Below the pieces are notes generated by a model. It saw only the letters and a program-made list of their open reading frames with translations. It was not told the origin of the DNA and did no database searches. Source: Prevotella sp. (GTDB lineage: Bacteria > Bacteroidota > Bacteroidia > Bacteroidales > Bacteroidaceae). From it: a stretch of 44,464 nt of DNA. How positions within the stretch are numbered: the stretch's first letter is position 1; every line of letters begins with the position of its first letter. Positions 35,380 to 44,387 of this stretch are shown here, one piece after another. The position numbers and the translations under genes are program-made. The stretch covers positions 1 to 44,464 of the forward strand of contig JALEKD010000048.1 of assembly GCA_022769285.1 (NCBI GenBank), given 5' to 3'.

Positions 35380-36318
35380 TTATAATATTCTCACACTTTT
35401 GTGCTTGTTTCTACCTTTTTTAATCAGATTGATGTCGCGCTGATAGCCCACAAACAGGCCATGGCTGCCGTTGCCTGGGTTGAGGGCTGCCGTGTAGAGC
35501 TCGTAGCTGTAGCCCAGTATTACGCCGTGAAAGCTGCCACCGACCAGGAATGTTACCGAGTTGGTGGGGCTGTAGGTAAGTCCGCCGTAGAGCACGCGCT
35601 TCTCGTGGGTGTACACTACCCGGGTAGAGAGGTCGGCCCGGTAGGCCGATCCGTCAGTGCGGAGCAACACGGAGGGTTTTATAGTAATAAACGGATTTCG
35701 TAGCCGAATATTGTATCCACCTGTAAAATAATAGGTACGGTCTATCTTCAGTTCGTAGGTTTCACCCAGGTCTACCTGGGGAGCGTTGATGTGCTGTACC
35801 GATACGCCAGCATACCACGGGCCGTGGGTGTAGTAGAGGCCCAGTCCTAAGTCCAGCCCCGAGCCGTCTACGTCGGTCGTGGGGATGGCGGGGTCGTTGC
35901 CCTCCTCGGTGTCGGCCTTGGAGCCGCTAAACTTCTCGCTCACCATTCCGACTTGTACGCCTGTGCTCAGCATGCCCCCGAACAGGCGGGCCTTAAAGGC
36001 GTACTGCACGGCAATGCGCTGATGGTCAAAGAGACCCAGCTTGTCGCTTAGTATCTGTATGCCGGTTCCATGGTAGTGCTTCATGAAGTAGAGGGGCATG
36101 TCAGCGGCTATATACATGGTTCGCGGGTTGTGCTCGAACCCTGCGAAGTCCAGCGCATAGCTTCCCGTTACGTTCAGCTTAGCTGCCTTGCCCACCGAGC
36201 CTGGGTTGAAGGCCGGCTCCATGGCAAAGTAGTGGCTGAGCGACATGTCGTACTGAGCCGTGGCCGTGTCGGCCGTCAGTATCAGCATGGCCGATATGGC
36301 AAAAATCTTCCTTAACAC
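35380..36318 (-). CDS. porP: Type IX secretion outer-membrane protein PorP/SprF
   Basis: A 312-residue barrel protein with a signal peptide (ISAMLILTADTATA, then QYDMSLSHYF). The start QYDMSLSHYFAMEPAFNPG is the classical PorP/SprF opening, and FVGYQRDINLIK lies near the end. The start is GTG at 36318: the next ATG (codon 11) would cut into the signal peptide, so the GTG fits best. It is the first gene of a tight six-gene operon, with gaps of 2 to 40 bases. I found no clear promoter upstream. Confidence 0.92.
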   Translation of the reverse strand: MLRKIFAISAMLILTADTATAQYDMSLSHYFAMEPAFNPGSVGKAAKLNVTGSYALDFAGFEHNPRTMYIAADMPLYFMKHYHGTGIQILSDKLGLFDHQRIAVQYAFKARLFGGMLSTGVQVGMVSEKFSGSKADTEEGNDPAIPTTDVDGSGLDLGLGLYYTHGPWYAGVSVQHINAPQVDLGETYELKIDRTYYFTGGYNIRLRNPFITIKPSVLLRTDGSAYRADLSTRVVYTHEKRVLYGGLTYSPTNSVTFLVGGSFHGVILGYSYELYTAALNPGNGSHGLFVGYQRDINLIKKGRNKHKSVRIL

Positions 36319-36467
36319 AATAGATTAACGCGGCGCGGCTCCATTTATTGCCTCTGTGCCCTTATTTTATAACCATGATTTGTAGGGAAGTCATGGCTAG
36401 CCTCGCCCTGTAGGCTCCTATATATATAATAAGGTATAGGGGCATGGTCGTGGTGCCTATCAAGACC

Positions 36468-36514
36468 GAAAAAGCGATATGGAAATCTTGGGAGAAGGTT
36501 TCCATATCGCTATT
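36468..36514 (-). terminator. Terminator of the DUF2795 gene
   Basis: AGCGATATGGAAA (36473-36485) and TTTCCATATCGCT (36499-36511) form a perfect 13-base stem. On the minus strand it is followed by TTTTTC, 43 bases after the DUF2795 stop. Confidence 0.85.
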
Positions 36515-36553
36515 ATTCGATGTTTTAAGTTATTTCAGCTGCGTTAGGCGCAG

Positions 36554-36775
36554 TTAGTACTCGTCATCATTCCAGAGAAAATCATCTTTAGAGGGGTAAT
36601 CGGGCCAAATATCCTCAATACTTTCGTATACTTCGCCTTCGTCCTCGATTTCCTGCAGATTTTCGAGTACCTCCAAGGGCGCACCAGAACGTGTGGCGTA
36701 GTCTATGAGCTCGTCTTTGGTGGCAGGCCATGGTGCGTCTTCCAGTTTCGAAGCCAATTCAAGTGTCCAATACAT
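36554..36775 (-). CDS. Small conserved DUF2795 protein
   Basis: A 73-residue acidic protein that matches the widespread Bacteroidetes DUF2795 type: MYWTLELASKLEDAPWPATK, then ELIDYATRSGAP and NLQEIEDEGE. Its length and sequence are strongly conserved in the phylum, suggesting a basic cell role, but the function is unknown. It has its own promoter and terminator. Confidence 0.9.
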   Translation of the reverse strand: MYWTLELASKLEDAPWPATKDELIDYATRSGAPLEVLENLQEIEDEGEVYESIEDIWPDYPSKDDFLWNDDEY

Positions 36776-36808
36776 AGTTGTTTAGTTTTCTCGTTTTTAT
36801 TACGGGTG

Positions 36809-36838
36809 CAAAAATAGTAAATAATCTCTTAATTGCAA
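36809..36838 (-). promoter_or_regulatory. Promoter of the DUF2795 gene
   Basis: On the minus strand, TTG (36838-36836), a 19-base spacer and TATTTTTG (36816-36809) give a good match to the Bacteroidetes consensus, about 33 bases before the ATG. Confidence 0.65.
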
Positions 36839-36909
36839 CTTTTTTGTCGGTTATTTTCTTGTTAAATGTTCTAATTGTGATAAAAAAGGTAAAAACCATG
36901 GCTCTTAGC

Positions 36910-37500
36910 TTAGAAGTTAATCTTGTAATTGCGCTTGTACTTGCTCCGGTCGAAACATACAATGCCGCAGTAGTACAGGTCGTAACTTACGCCCGTGTGC
37001 GGGTCGGCCACCACCTGTCGCCACAGTTGCCGGGTGTTACGGTCGTGGGCTATATGGTCTATGATGAGCAGTGTGTGGCTGTCGGCCGAGGTGCATAGTC
37101 GGCTAATCGTGGCTGCGTCAGTAGCCGTGGCCGATACCCGTATCAGCCGCGATGCCTTCTGCACCTGGGCCGACAGCCCATCGGTCAGCCCGAGATACTG
37201 GGCGCTACGGCAGCCCGCCTCGAAGTACTGACGGCGCTGCTGGCTCAGCCCGTCCTGCTGGTCTACGATGTACTGGGGTTGCAGATGGTTGGCCACGCGC
37301 AGGCAGAGGCGCATCCGCTTGCGGTCGGCCCTGCTGAGCGAGCCCCCCGCGCAGCCTAACTGCTCGTAGGCATAGTAGGGGTAGTGCTCGTTGATGACGT
37401 AGCGCACGAAAGCGTATGCCGAGGGCGACTGGATGCCAAACCCGCGGCAGTAGGCGATGCGGCTCAGCCATACGGCTATGTGTCTGATGAATGTTCCCAT
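36910..37500 (-). CDS. Degenerate methyltransferase-like protein
   Basis: A 196-residue protein (the frame is open to 37578, but MGTFIRHIAVWLSRIA at 37500 matches relatives better). GFGIQSPSAYAFVRYVI matches the GHGIHSPFAF opening of Bacteroidetes class I SAM-methyltransferase-like proteins, and the end YDLYYCGIVCFDR matches their YDLYDLGLVFF close. The SAM-binding loop, usually EIGTSLG, reads VDQQDGLS here, so SAM binding is doubtful. It is divergent from priA, as its relatives often are (from memory). It may be a relic or a protein that lost the reaction. Confidence 0.65.
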   Translation of the reverse strand: MGTFIRHIAVWLSRIAYCRGFGIQSPSAYAFVRYVINEHYPYYAYEQLGCAGGSLSRADRKRMRLCLRVANHLQPQYIVDQQDGLSQQRRQYFEAGCRSAQYLGLTDGLSAQVQKASRLIRVSATATDAATISRLCTSADSHTLLIIDHIAHDRNTRQLWRQVVADPHTGVSYDLYYCGIVCFDRSKYKRNYKINF

Positions 37501-37624
37501 CGGTCTGTCGTGTTGTCTATATAACGCCGCTTGCCCCTGCTTTAGTATATAGAGATGCCCCCGAATTTGCCAGGGCATGCAAAAAATAAATGGCGATGGT
37601 GTCGCTTAGTTCTCTCTTTTTCTC

Positions 37625-37632
37625 TACCTTTG
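37625..37632 (+). promoter_or_regulatory. -7 element immediately before the priA ATG
   Basis: TACCTTTG ends only five bases before the ATG at 37638, so the message would begin at or near the start codon. I see no clear -33 element. Confidence 0.4.
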
Positions 37633-37637
37633 CCCGT

Positions 37638-39908
37638 ATGAACTATGCAGAGGTAATACTTCCCTTGCCGTTAGACGGCGTGTACACTTATGCCGTGCCC
37701 GATGCCATAGCTCCTCGCGTGGTGCCCGGTGCCCGTGTGCAGGTACCCCTGGGCCGTAGCAAGGTTTACACGGGTGTGGTACTGCGTACGACGGCCACCA
37801 AGCCCGACTTCGATGTCCGCGAGGTCATGGCTGCACCCGATGACGGAGCCGTGTTGCTGCCCATACAGCTGCGCCTGTGGCAGTGGATAGCCTCTTACTA
37901 CATGGCCCCGTTGGGCGATGTGTACACCGCGGCGTTGCCTGCCGGACTGAAGGCCGATGACAGCTACCGACCGCGTATGGAGACGTACATAGGGCTGGCC
38001 GAGGCTTACCGCACGCAGGCTGCCCTGCACGTGGCGTTCCAGATTACGGCCCGGGCTACCAAGCAGCGGGCCGTGCTGGCCGAGTTTCTGCGTCTTACCC
38101 ACTGGGATGCGGTGGCCGACGGTGCCCCGGGTGCCCAGCTGAGGGAGATTACCCGCGAGGAGCTACGCAATGCCTGCCACACCACCGACGCGGTGGTCAA
38201 GGCGCTGGTAGACCGCAAGATACTATATATATATAAGGTAGAGGTGGGCCGTCTGAACCAGGCCGCCGATACCCCTGTAACACCCCCCATGACCCTCAGT
38301 CCCGCCCAGCAGGCTGCCTACGATGGCATAGTGGCCCAGATGCAGACTCACGAGGTGGTGCTGCTCCACGGAGTAACCTCTAGCGGCAAGACCGAGGTCT
38401 ACATCCACCTCATAGCCCGCGCCCTGGAGCTGGGACAGCAGGTGCTTTATCTGCTGCCCGAGATAGCGCTTACCGTGCAGATGATGGACCGCCTGCGGCG
38501 TGTCTTTGGCTCGCGGTTAGGCATCTACCACTCTAAGTATAGCGATGCCGAGCGCGTAGAGATATGGAAGAAACAGCTGTCAGCCCATCCCTACGATGTA
38601 ATCCTTGGCGCGCGCAGCGCCGTGTTCCTTCCCTTTCAGCGGTTAGGGCTGGTGGTGATAGACGAGGAGCACGAGACCAGCTTCAAGCAGCAAGACCCCG
38701 CGCCCCGGTACCACGCCCGGTCGGTGGCTATCATGCTGGCTCACCTGTCTGGGGCGCGCACGCTGTTGGGCACGGCCACCCCATCGGCCGAGAGTTACCA
38801 CAACGCCCTGACAGGCAAGTTTGGGCTGGTCAGGCTTACCACCCGCTATCAGGACATACGTCTGCCCGAAATCCGAGTGGTCGACGTGCGCGACCTGCGC
38901 CGCCGCAAGATGATGCGAGGCCCCTTCTCGCCCGACCTGTTGGCGGCCGTACGTGCCCAGTTGGCCCAGGGCAAGCAGGCCATCCTCTTCCAGAACCGCC
39001 GTGGCTTCGCCCCCATGGTAGAGTGCCATGTCTGCGGATGGGTTCCCAAGTGCGACAACTGTGATGTGTCGCTTACGCTTCATAAGACTACCAACAGGCT
39101 CACCTGCCATTACTGCGGGTTCACCTATACGGTGCCTACCGAGTGCCCGTGTTGCGGCAGCCGCGACATACAGGGCCGCGGCTACGGTACCGAGAAGATA
39201 GAGGATGCCGTGCGCGAGGCGTTTCCCGAGGCGCGGGTGGCCCGCATGGACCTGGACACCACCCGCACGCGCAACGCCTACGAGCGTATCATAGCCGACT
39301 TTGCCCAGGGCCGCACCAATGTGCTTATCGGTACCCAGATGGTAAGCAAGGGGCTCGACTTTGACCGCGTGGGTGTGGTGGGCATACTCGATGCCGACTC
39401 CATGCTCAACTATCCCGACTTCCGCGCCTACGAGCATGCCTTTATGATGATGGCCCAGGTGAGCGGGCGTGCCGGCCGCAAGGGTGGACAGGGCCTCGTC
39501 ATCCTCCAGACGCGCCAGCCCGAACTGCCCGTTATCCAGCAGGTGGTCCGCCACGACTTCGAGGGGTTCTATCGCGGCCTGATGGCCGAGCGCCAGCTGT
39601 TCCGCTATCCGCCGTTCGGTCGTCTGATATACGTATATATTAAGCACAAACGCGAGCCGGTGGCCGACACGGCGGCCATCATGCTGGCCAGTATGCTGCG
39701 CCAGTGGTTTGGCGACCGCGTGCTGGGCCCCGACAAGCCGGCTGTGGCCCGCATCAAGACCCTGACCATCCGAAAGATAGTGCTGAAGCTCGAAAACGGG
39801 CTCGATGCCCACCGCGTGCGCGAGTATCTACGCTTGGCCCAGAAAAAGATAATGCAGGATAAGCAATATGCTACCCTGCAAATCTATTATGATGTAGACC
39901 CCGTATAG
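37638..39908 (+). CDS. priA: PriA, primosomal helicase
   Basis: A 756-residue replication-restart helicase. Walker A is GVTSSGKT (residues 245-252) and the DEEH box is at 342-345. A zinc cluster of eight Cys lies at 463, 466, 472, 475, 490, 493, 503 and 506 (CHVCGWVPKCDNC, then CHYC and CPCC). The N-terminal DNA-binding domain begins MNYAEVILPLPLDGVYTY, which fixes the start at 37638 rather than an upstream ATG at 37590. PriA reloads the replisome at stalled forks and in other bacteria binds the SSB tail; a DUF3127 protein with an SSB-like tail is in this window. Confidence 0.96.
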   Translation: MNYAEVILPLPLDGVYTYAVPDAIAPRVVPGARVQVPLGRSKVYTGVVLRTTATKPDFDVREVMAAPDDGAVLLPIQLRLWQWIASYYMAPLGDVYTAALPAGLKADDSYRPRMETYIGLAEAYRTQAALHVAFQITARATKQRAVLAEFLRLTHWDAVADGAPGAQLREITREELRNACHTTDAVVKALVDRKILYIYKVEVGRLNQAADTPVTPPMTLSPAQQAAYDGIVAQMQTHEVVLLHGVTSSGKTEVYIHLIARALELGQQVLYLLPEIALTVQMMDRLRRVFGSRLGIYHSKYSDAERVEIWKKQLSAHPYDVILGARSAVFLPFQRLGLVVIDEEHETSFKQQDPAPRYHARSVAIMLAHLSGARTLLGTATPSAESYHNALTGKFGLVRLTTRYQDIRLPEIRVVDVRDLRRRKMMRGPFSPDLLAAVRAQLAQGKQAILFQNRRGFAPMVECHVCGWVPKCDNCDVSLTLHKTTNRLTCHYCGFTYTVPTECPCCGSRDIQGRGYGTEKIEDAVREAFPEARVARMDLDTTRTRNAYERIIADFAQGRTNVLIGTQMVSKGLDFDRVGVVGILDADSMLNYPDFRAYEHAFMMMAQVSGRAGRKGGQGLVILQTRQPELPVIQQVVRHDFEGFYRGLMAERQLFRYPPFGRLIYVYIKHKREPVADTAAIMLASMLRQWFGDRVLGPDKPAVARIKTLTIRKIVLKLENGLDAHRVREYLRLAQKKIMQDKQYATLQIYYDVDPV

Positions 39909-39946
39909 CGCGGTGGTCTACATCTTCGTAATATGGATCTCTGTTG

Positions 39947-41455
39947 TTACAGGCTGAAGTCTACGCCCAGGCCGAATACGCGGTTGCTGCGCGTAAACTC
40001 GTTGGTGGTAACGGCCGGAGCCTCTCCCTCGGTCTTGTTAAACTTGCCGTAGAACGTATGGAAGTATCCGGCGTTCACCTTGACCTTCTCTGTAACGTTG
40101 ACGCCCACACCTACACCTACCGACCACGAGTTAACGTTGAAGCTGATGTCGTTCATGCCGTCGGCCTTGTAGCCGTAGAGGGTGCGCTGGCCACCGGCGC
40201 TCACCTGTATGCGTTTGTTGATGTCGTACTCTATACCGGCCAGATACTCATTGGTATCGCTGAGCATGTTCTTGGTGTACTGCTTGGTATCAACGTCGAA
40301 GTAGTGGTGCCAGCCAGCCATGACGCGCAGCGCGGAGGTCACTTCGTACTGGCCGCCCACTGTGAGGAGCGACGGGGTGTCCTCAGCTACCTGCTGGCCG
40401 TCCCTGAACGTGTCCAGCATGCTGATGTTGCCTGCGCTCAGGCTGTTGGCAGCCTTGTTCTTGAGTCTCATACGGGTCTTGAACTCGTACTTGGCGGCCA
40501 GGTTGAGCTTGCCCAGGCGGTAGTCGACACCGATGATGGGCGCCACGCCCCATCCTGTCTGGTCGCAGTTGAGCTCTATGTCCTGGGTGCCCTGGCTGAG
40601 CTGCTGGGCCTTGTCGGCATAGGCCGAGAGCTGCTGGGCAGCGGCGTGGTTGCCAGCCTGCTCCATGGCGCCGGCGTAGCGGTTGAGCTGGTTGCCTAAG
40701 TTCTCGAAGTAGGCAGCGGCCGGCACGATGGTCGAGGTGCCGTTGCTGATGCTCTCGATAGATATATTCTTGACGTAGCCATAGTAGTTCGAGGTGCCGT
40801 AGAGCATCTTGACACCGCCGTAGACCGAGAGGTTGTCGCTCAGCTTGTAGGCAGCGCCCAGGGTGAAACCGTAGTAGTACTGGCGACCGCGCATAAACGA
40901 CTGGTAATCGTAGCGGCTGCCCATCTGCTGGCCGCTCATGCCCGGCAGGCCCATGGCACCCAGCGTGGCGTACAGAGTATTGATGTCGTTGGCGTAAGTG
41001 GGTATGCCGGCCACCACTTTCTCGAACGAGCCGAGGCCGTTGGCAAACTCGCACTTGCCACCGCCGCCCGCTAAGGCAAAGTTGAACTGCACGCTCCACT
41101 TGCCACGGTTGTAGGCAGCCTGGATAGAGGGAATAATGGGTGCGTCGGCCTTGCCCTCGTACTCATGGACGGCGCTCTGATTGTTTACATTGTTGACGAA
41201 GAGTGGATAGCCCGTGTGGATGGTACGGGTCTGATGGGCGTTCTGCAGACTAACTGAGAAATGGAAGCCCTGGTCCAGGAAGACCACACCGGCAGGGTTG
41301 CTGTACACACCGTCAATGCTGAGGGTGGCATCGCGGGCCGGATTACGCAGGAAGTTGATACTCTGATTTGTGTTGGTGAGTAACCCGCCGGCCTTCGCAG
41401 GCATGGCCAGGGTAATGATTGCAGTCGCTGTGCAAATCAGTCTTGTTTTATTCAT
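39947..41455 (-). CDS. OmpP1/FadL-family outer-membrane channel
   Basis: A 502-residue barrel protein with a signal peptide (MNKTRLICTATAIITLAMPAKA). The start GGLLTNTNQSINFLRNPARD, then DGVYSNPAGVVFLDQG, is the FadL/TodX pattern (a plug-like N-terminus followed by a 14-strand barrel). The C-terminus ends in GLGVDFSL. FadL proteins import long-chain fatty acids or other hydrophobic compounds; the substrate is unknown. A TAACTTTG box lies upstream. Confidence 0.9.
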   Translation of the reverse strand: MNKTRLICTATAIITLAMPAKAGGLLTNTNQSINFLRNPARDATLSIDGVYSNPAGVVFLDQGFHFSVSLQNAHQTRTIHTGYPLFVNNVNNQSAVHEYEGKADAPIIPSIQAAYNRGKWSVQFNFALAGGGGKCEFANGLGSFEKVVAGIPTYANDINTLYATLGAMGLPGMSGQQMGSRYDYQSFMRGRQYYYGFTLGAAYKLSDNLSVYGGVKMLYGTSNYYGYVKNISIESISNGTSTIVPAAAYFENLGNQLNRYAGAMEQAGNHAAAQQLSAYADKAQQLSQGTQDIELNCDQTGWGVAPIIGVDYRLGKLNLAAKYEFKTRMRLKNKAANSLSAGNISMLDTFRDGQQVAEDTPSLLTVGGQYEVTSALRVMAGWHHYFDVDTKQYTKNMLSDTNEYLAGIEYDINKRIQVSAGGQRTLYGYKADGMNDISFNVNSWSVGVGVGVNVTEKVKVNAGYFHTFYGKFNKTEGEAPAVTTNEFTRSNRVFGLGVDFSL

Positions 41456-41481
41456 CTTAAAAAACCTAAAAATATTGGCTG

Positions 41482-41489
41482 CAAAGTTA
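41482..41489 (-). promoter_or_regulatory. -7 element upstream of the FadL gene
   Basis: TAACTTTG on the minus strand fits TAnnTTTG, about 27 bases before the ATG at 41455. Confidence 0.5.
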
Positions 41490-41619
41490 GTAGAATTGTT
41501 CTAAACTTCCACAATCACGGTTGTTGTTTTTGTATATGTTAACAATTTTGGATGCCGGAGTTGCACAAAAATCGCTACTTGTGCAAGTTTCGCGCCCCAG
41601 AATGGCTCCCAGTTGGCTC

Positions 41620-41703
41620 CTAAGGTTGAGGATGGTGGTTCTGAACTTGCGGACGTATGTTCTGAACTTTCGGATGTGCATCCTAAGTCTTAGAATGGAG
41701 CCA
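41620..41703. repeat. Four degenerate 21-base tandem units
   Basis: Units start at 41620, 41641, 41662 and 41683. The first two begin CTAAGGTTGAGGATG and CTGAACTTGCGGACG, the third CTGAACTTTCGGATG, the last CTAAGTCTTAGAATG. In one plus-strand frame they spell repeats of seven residues such as LRMVVLN and LRTYVLN. Confidence 0.55.
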
Positions 41704-41810
41704 GGAGGGGCTTGCGGAGAGCCTTGGATGGTTTGGGGAACGGTAGAAAAAATGTATGTGGTGATAGAAAGGGCTGCGGGGATGTCCACGGCAGCCTATT
41801 GGCGAAAAAC

Positions 41811-41848
41811 GGCCGGCCCCGGGCATCTGGATGATGCTCGGGGCCGGC
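41811..41848 (-). terminator. Terminator of the malY-type gene
   Basis: GCCGGCCCCGGGCATC (41812-41827) pairs with GATGCTCGGGGCCGGC (41833-41848), 16 pairs with one wobble. On the minus strand it is followed by GTTTTTC, just after the stop at 41870. Confidence 0.85.
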
Positions 41849-41869
41849 AGGGTAGGGGTGGCGGCGTGG

Positions 41870-43069
41870 TTAGGCGGGGCACCCTAAGTCGCAGTTGTCC
41901 TCCATGTAGGGCGCCAACACACGGGCCATGCGGGTGAGGCCGTCCATCATGCGCTTGCGGGGGCAGGCAATGTTGATACGCAGGTAACCCTGGCCGGTGC
42001 GCTGGCCGTAGAGGGTACCGCTGTTCACGTAGACCTTGCCCTCGCGCATGAGCAGATCCTCCAGTTCGTCAGAGGTAAACTCGAGGGCGCTGCAGTCGGC
42101 CCAGACCAGGTAAGTACCCTCCAGGCGCAGTATCTCTATCTTGGGCATGTACTCCTGGAAGAACGCCTTGAGAGCCTTGTAGTTGTCATAGAGGTACTGG
42201 TTGAGCTGGTCGAGCCACTCCTCGCCCTCGTTGTAGGCCGCTATGAGCGCCGAGGGCCCGAAGGGATTGACTTCGCACACCTCGAAGATGTTGATGACGC
42301 GGTCTATGCGGCGGCGCAGTACCTCGTCGCTACAGATGACGTTAGACATCTGCAGGCCGGCGGTGTTAAATGCCTTGGAGGGCGAGTTGAGCGTCACCGA
42401 GTTAGCCTGGCACTCAGCCGAGACGGCAGCAAAGGGTGTAAACTCGTGCCCCGGCATTACCAGTTCGCAGTGTATCTCATCGGCTATCACCCTTACGTGG
42501 TGGCGCAGGCATATCTCGTTGACCCGCAGCAGCTCCTCGCGCGTCCATACACGGCCGGCAGGGTTGTGGGGGTTACAGAAGAGCAGGGTAGTGGCGCGCT
42601 CGTCGGCGCAGCGGCGCTCCAGGTCGTCGTAGTCTATCACGTAGGTGTCGGCCTGGCGTACCAGCGGGCTCTCCGAAGTCTCGCAGCCGCAGTTGCGGAT
42701 GGACGAGAAGAAGCAGTTGTACACCGGCGTCAGGATAATGACCTTCTCGCCAGGCAGCGTCATGGCCTTGATGGCACAGCTCATGGCGGCCACCACGCCC
42801 GGGGTATGCAGTATCCACGAGCGGTCTATCTGCCAGTTGTGGCGGCGGCTGAACCAACCTGTCACAGCATCGTAGTACTCTTTGGGAGTGTACGTATAGC
42901 CGTAGATGGGGTGCGCGGCGCGCTCCTGGACAGCCCGCTGTATGCAGGGAGCCACCTCGAAGTCCATATCGGCCACCCACATGGGCAGCACGCCCTCTCC
43001 TATGCTGTCCCACTTAACACTCTGTGTGCCTAAGCGGTTGGTCTCTTTGTCAAAATCGTACTTTGTCAT
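41870..43069 (-). CDS. MalY/PatB-type PLP-dependent C-S lyase (cystathionine beta-lyase-like)
   Basis: A 399-residue fold-type I aminotransferase-like enzyme. It begins with the MalY-type opening VKWDSIGEGVLPMWVADMDF; CNPHNPAGR (residues 165-173) and DEIHCEL (197-203) are the PLP-site blocks, and the PLP lysine is K232 in SPSKAFNTAGLQ. Family members cleave cystathionine or cysteine derivatives to give pyruvate, ammonia and a thiol or sulfide. It lies 10 bases after a DUF3737 gene on the same strand, so the two probably share a message. Confidence 0.9.
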   Translation of the reverse strand: MTKYDFDKETNRLGTQSVKWDSIGEGVLPMWVADMDFEVAPCIQRAVQERAAHPIYGYTYTPKEYYDAVTGWFSRRHNWQIDRSWILHTPGVVAAMSCAIKAMTLPGEKVIILTPVYNCFFSSIRNCGCETSESPLVRQADTYVIDYDDLERRCADERATTLLFCNPHNPAGRVWTREELLRVNEICLRHHVRVIADEIHCELVMPGHEFTPFAAVSAECQANSVTLNSPSKAFNTAGLQMSNVICSDEVLRRRIDRVINIFEVCEVNPFGPSALIAAYNEGEEWLDQLNQYLYDNYKALKAFFQEYMPKIEILRLEGTYLVWADCSALEFTSDELEDLLMREGKVYVNSGTLYGQRTGQGYLRINIACPRKRMMDGLTRMARVLAPYMEDNCDLGCPA

Positions 43070-43079
43070 ATCGCGTTTG

Positions 43080-43928
43080 TCAGTCTTTGGATTCTATGCG
43101 GCACTCGTGGCCCTTGGCGTACTCGTCGTAGGTGATGCGCCCGATGTGGTCGGCCACGATATGGCCACTGACGGGGTTCTTAATCTCAGTGATGGCCCCG
43201 CGGATGTCAGCGTGAATGTTCTTGCTGTCCTCGAAGGCGCGGTCGCAGGCAGCGTCAAAGGTACAGTCTTCGAGCGTAATGCCGTCTACGTAGCACAGGG
43301 GCTGCTCGCCGCTGATGTGGCATCGCACCAGGCGCACATTACAGCTGTGCCAGGCCAGGTATTCGCCGTCAAGGTCGGAGTCGTACACGGTAACGTTCTC
43401 GCACTCCCAGAAACTGTCCTTCGTGGTGATGCGGGCGTGGTGTACCTCGACGTTGCGGCAGTATTGGAACACGTACTTGGCATCGCTCACCAGGCCGTCG
43501 ACGTAGATGTCGTTAGAGAACATGAAAGGGTAAGTGCCCTCATGCAGTTCTACATTCTCCAGGCGCAGTCCGTTGACGCGCCAGAATGTTTCGTCGGCGT
43601 CGGCGATAATCACGTTCTTGAGGGAGAGGTTGCGCATCTCGCGGAAGAACTTGGGGCCGTCGATAACGCAGTCTTCCATCACCATATTGTCAGAGTACCA
43701 GATGGCACTGCGGCTCTCAGGCGCAAAGTAGCAGTTGGTAATGTGGCTGCCATGGACATGCCACCAGGGATACTTGCCATAAAACTTAGAGTTGTCGCAC
43801 TCCAAGTTGCGGCAGCACTTGATACCCGACTCGCCGTCGGTTATCTTGATATTCTCGAGCCTTGTGTCACTTATGCCGAACAGGGGGCGCTCGCCCCCGA
43901 ACTCCTTGTCTTTAATAAGGTTCATCAT
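43080..43928 (-). CDS. DUF3737 right-handed beta-helix-like protein
   Basis: A 282-residue protein. The opening KDKEFGGERPLFG and the succession of short strand-turn units with Cys/Asn/Asp ladder residues match DUF3737 (PF12541), a family with a parallel beta-helix look. There is no signal peptide, so it is probably cytoplasmic. The function is unknown; it is the first gene of a likely pair with the malY-type enzyme. Confidence 0.85.
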   Translation of the reverse strand: MMNLIKDKEFGGERPLFGISDTRLENIKITDGESGIKCCRNLECDNSKFYGKYPWWHVHGSHITNCYFAPESRSAIWYSDNMVMEDCVIDGPKFFREMRNLSLKNVIIADADETFWRVNGLRLENVELHEGTYPFMFSNDIYVDGLVSDAKYVFQYCRNVEVHHARITTKDSFWECENVTVYDSDLDGEYLAWHSCNVRLVRCHISGEQPLCYVDGITLEDCTFDAACDRAFEDSKNIHADIRGAITEIKNPVSGHIVADHIGRITYDEYAKGHECRIESKD

Positions 43929-43948
43929 TTTTTATTCTAATCGTTATG

Positions 43949-43956
43949 CAAAATTA
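43949..43956 (-). promoter_or_regulatory. -7 element upstream of the DUF3737 gene
   Basis: TAATTTTG on the minus strand, 20 bases before the ATG at 43928. A second TAnnTTTG box (TACCTTTG) lies at 44055-44048. I see no clear -33 element for either. Confidence 0.45.
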
Positions 43957-44298
43957 CAAAGTTTCTGACAATCAGACCGCCCCCGACGGTTATAATCTTT
44001 TTGCTTTTTAATAATTATTACAAAAAGGGACGTTGCGGTCTGTGGTGCAAAGGTAGCGGTTAGCGCCGGGATGGCGGGTGTACATATTACGTTTAGAACA
44101 AAACATTTTACGGATTATCTCCTGTTTCCGCGTCATGGCTCCGGGGAATGTGCCAGTCATCTATGGTGTCTCTGCCGCCATGGCGGGAGGTGAGGAGATG
44201 GTGTCGGGCAGTCCCGCAGGGATGTCGGATGTTTTGGGAATGAATAAAAAGTTTGTAGATGGTGTGAATCAGCTGATTAGTATGTCTTGCAGGAAATG

Positions 44299-44387
44299 GC
44301 GCGCTGTAAGCGCAAAAGTATAAAGCCTGGGGCAACGCCCCAGGTATAGCCACCACAAGAGCAATGCGCGCTACAGGCGCAAAAGTA
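44299..44387. repeat. Pair of 22-base repeats around an 8-base stem
   Basis: GCGCGCTGTAAGCGCAAAAG (start 44299) and GCGCGCTACAGGCGCAAAAG (start 44366) are 22-base imperfect copies, 3 differences. Between them CCTGGGGC (44326-44333) and GCCCCAGG (44337-44344) form a stem with a 3-base loop. The look is that of REP-type elements. Confidence 0.6.

Larger units (their letters stand above)
41456..41810. other. Intergenic region with a 21-base tandem repeat
   Basis: About 355 bases with no gene I can support. A degenerate 21-base tandem repeat (41620-41703) lies here, and GGCTCCTAAGG (41615-41625) and the inverse CCTAAG ... GGAGCC (41682-41702) could form a long hairpin. Confidence 0.4.

Noticed and set aside
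41620..41703. Possible CRISPR array
   Set aside because: The units are adjacent with no spacers and differ from each other; there are no cas genes in the window.
41487..41937. Frames on both strands across the 21-base repeats
   Set aside because: Both are kept open by the repeat phase; neither has a usual start context, and the plus frame runs into the malY terminator and gene.
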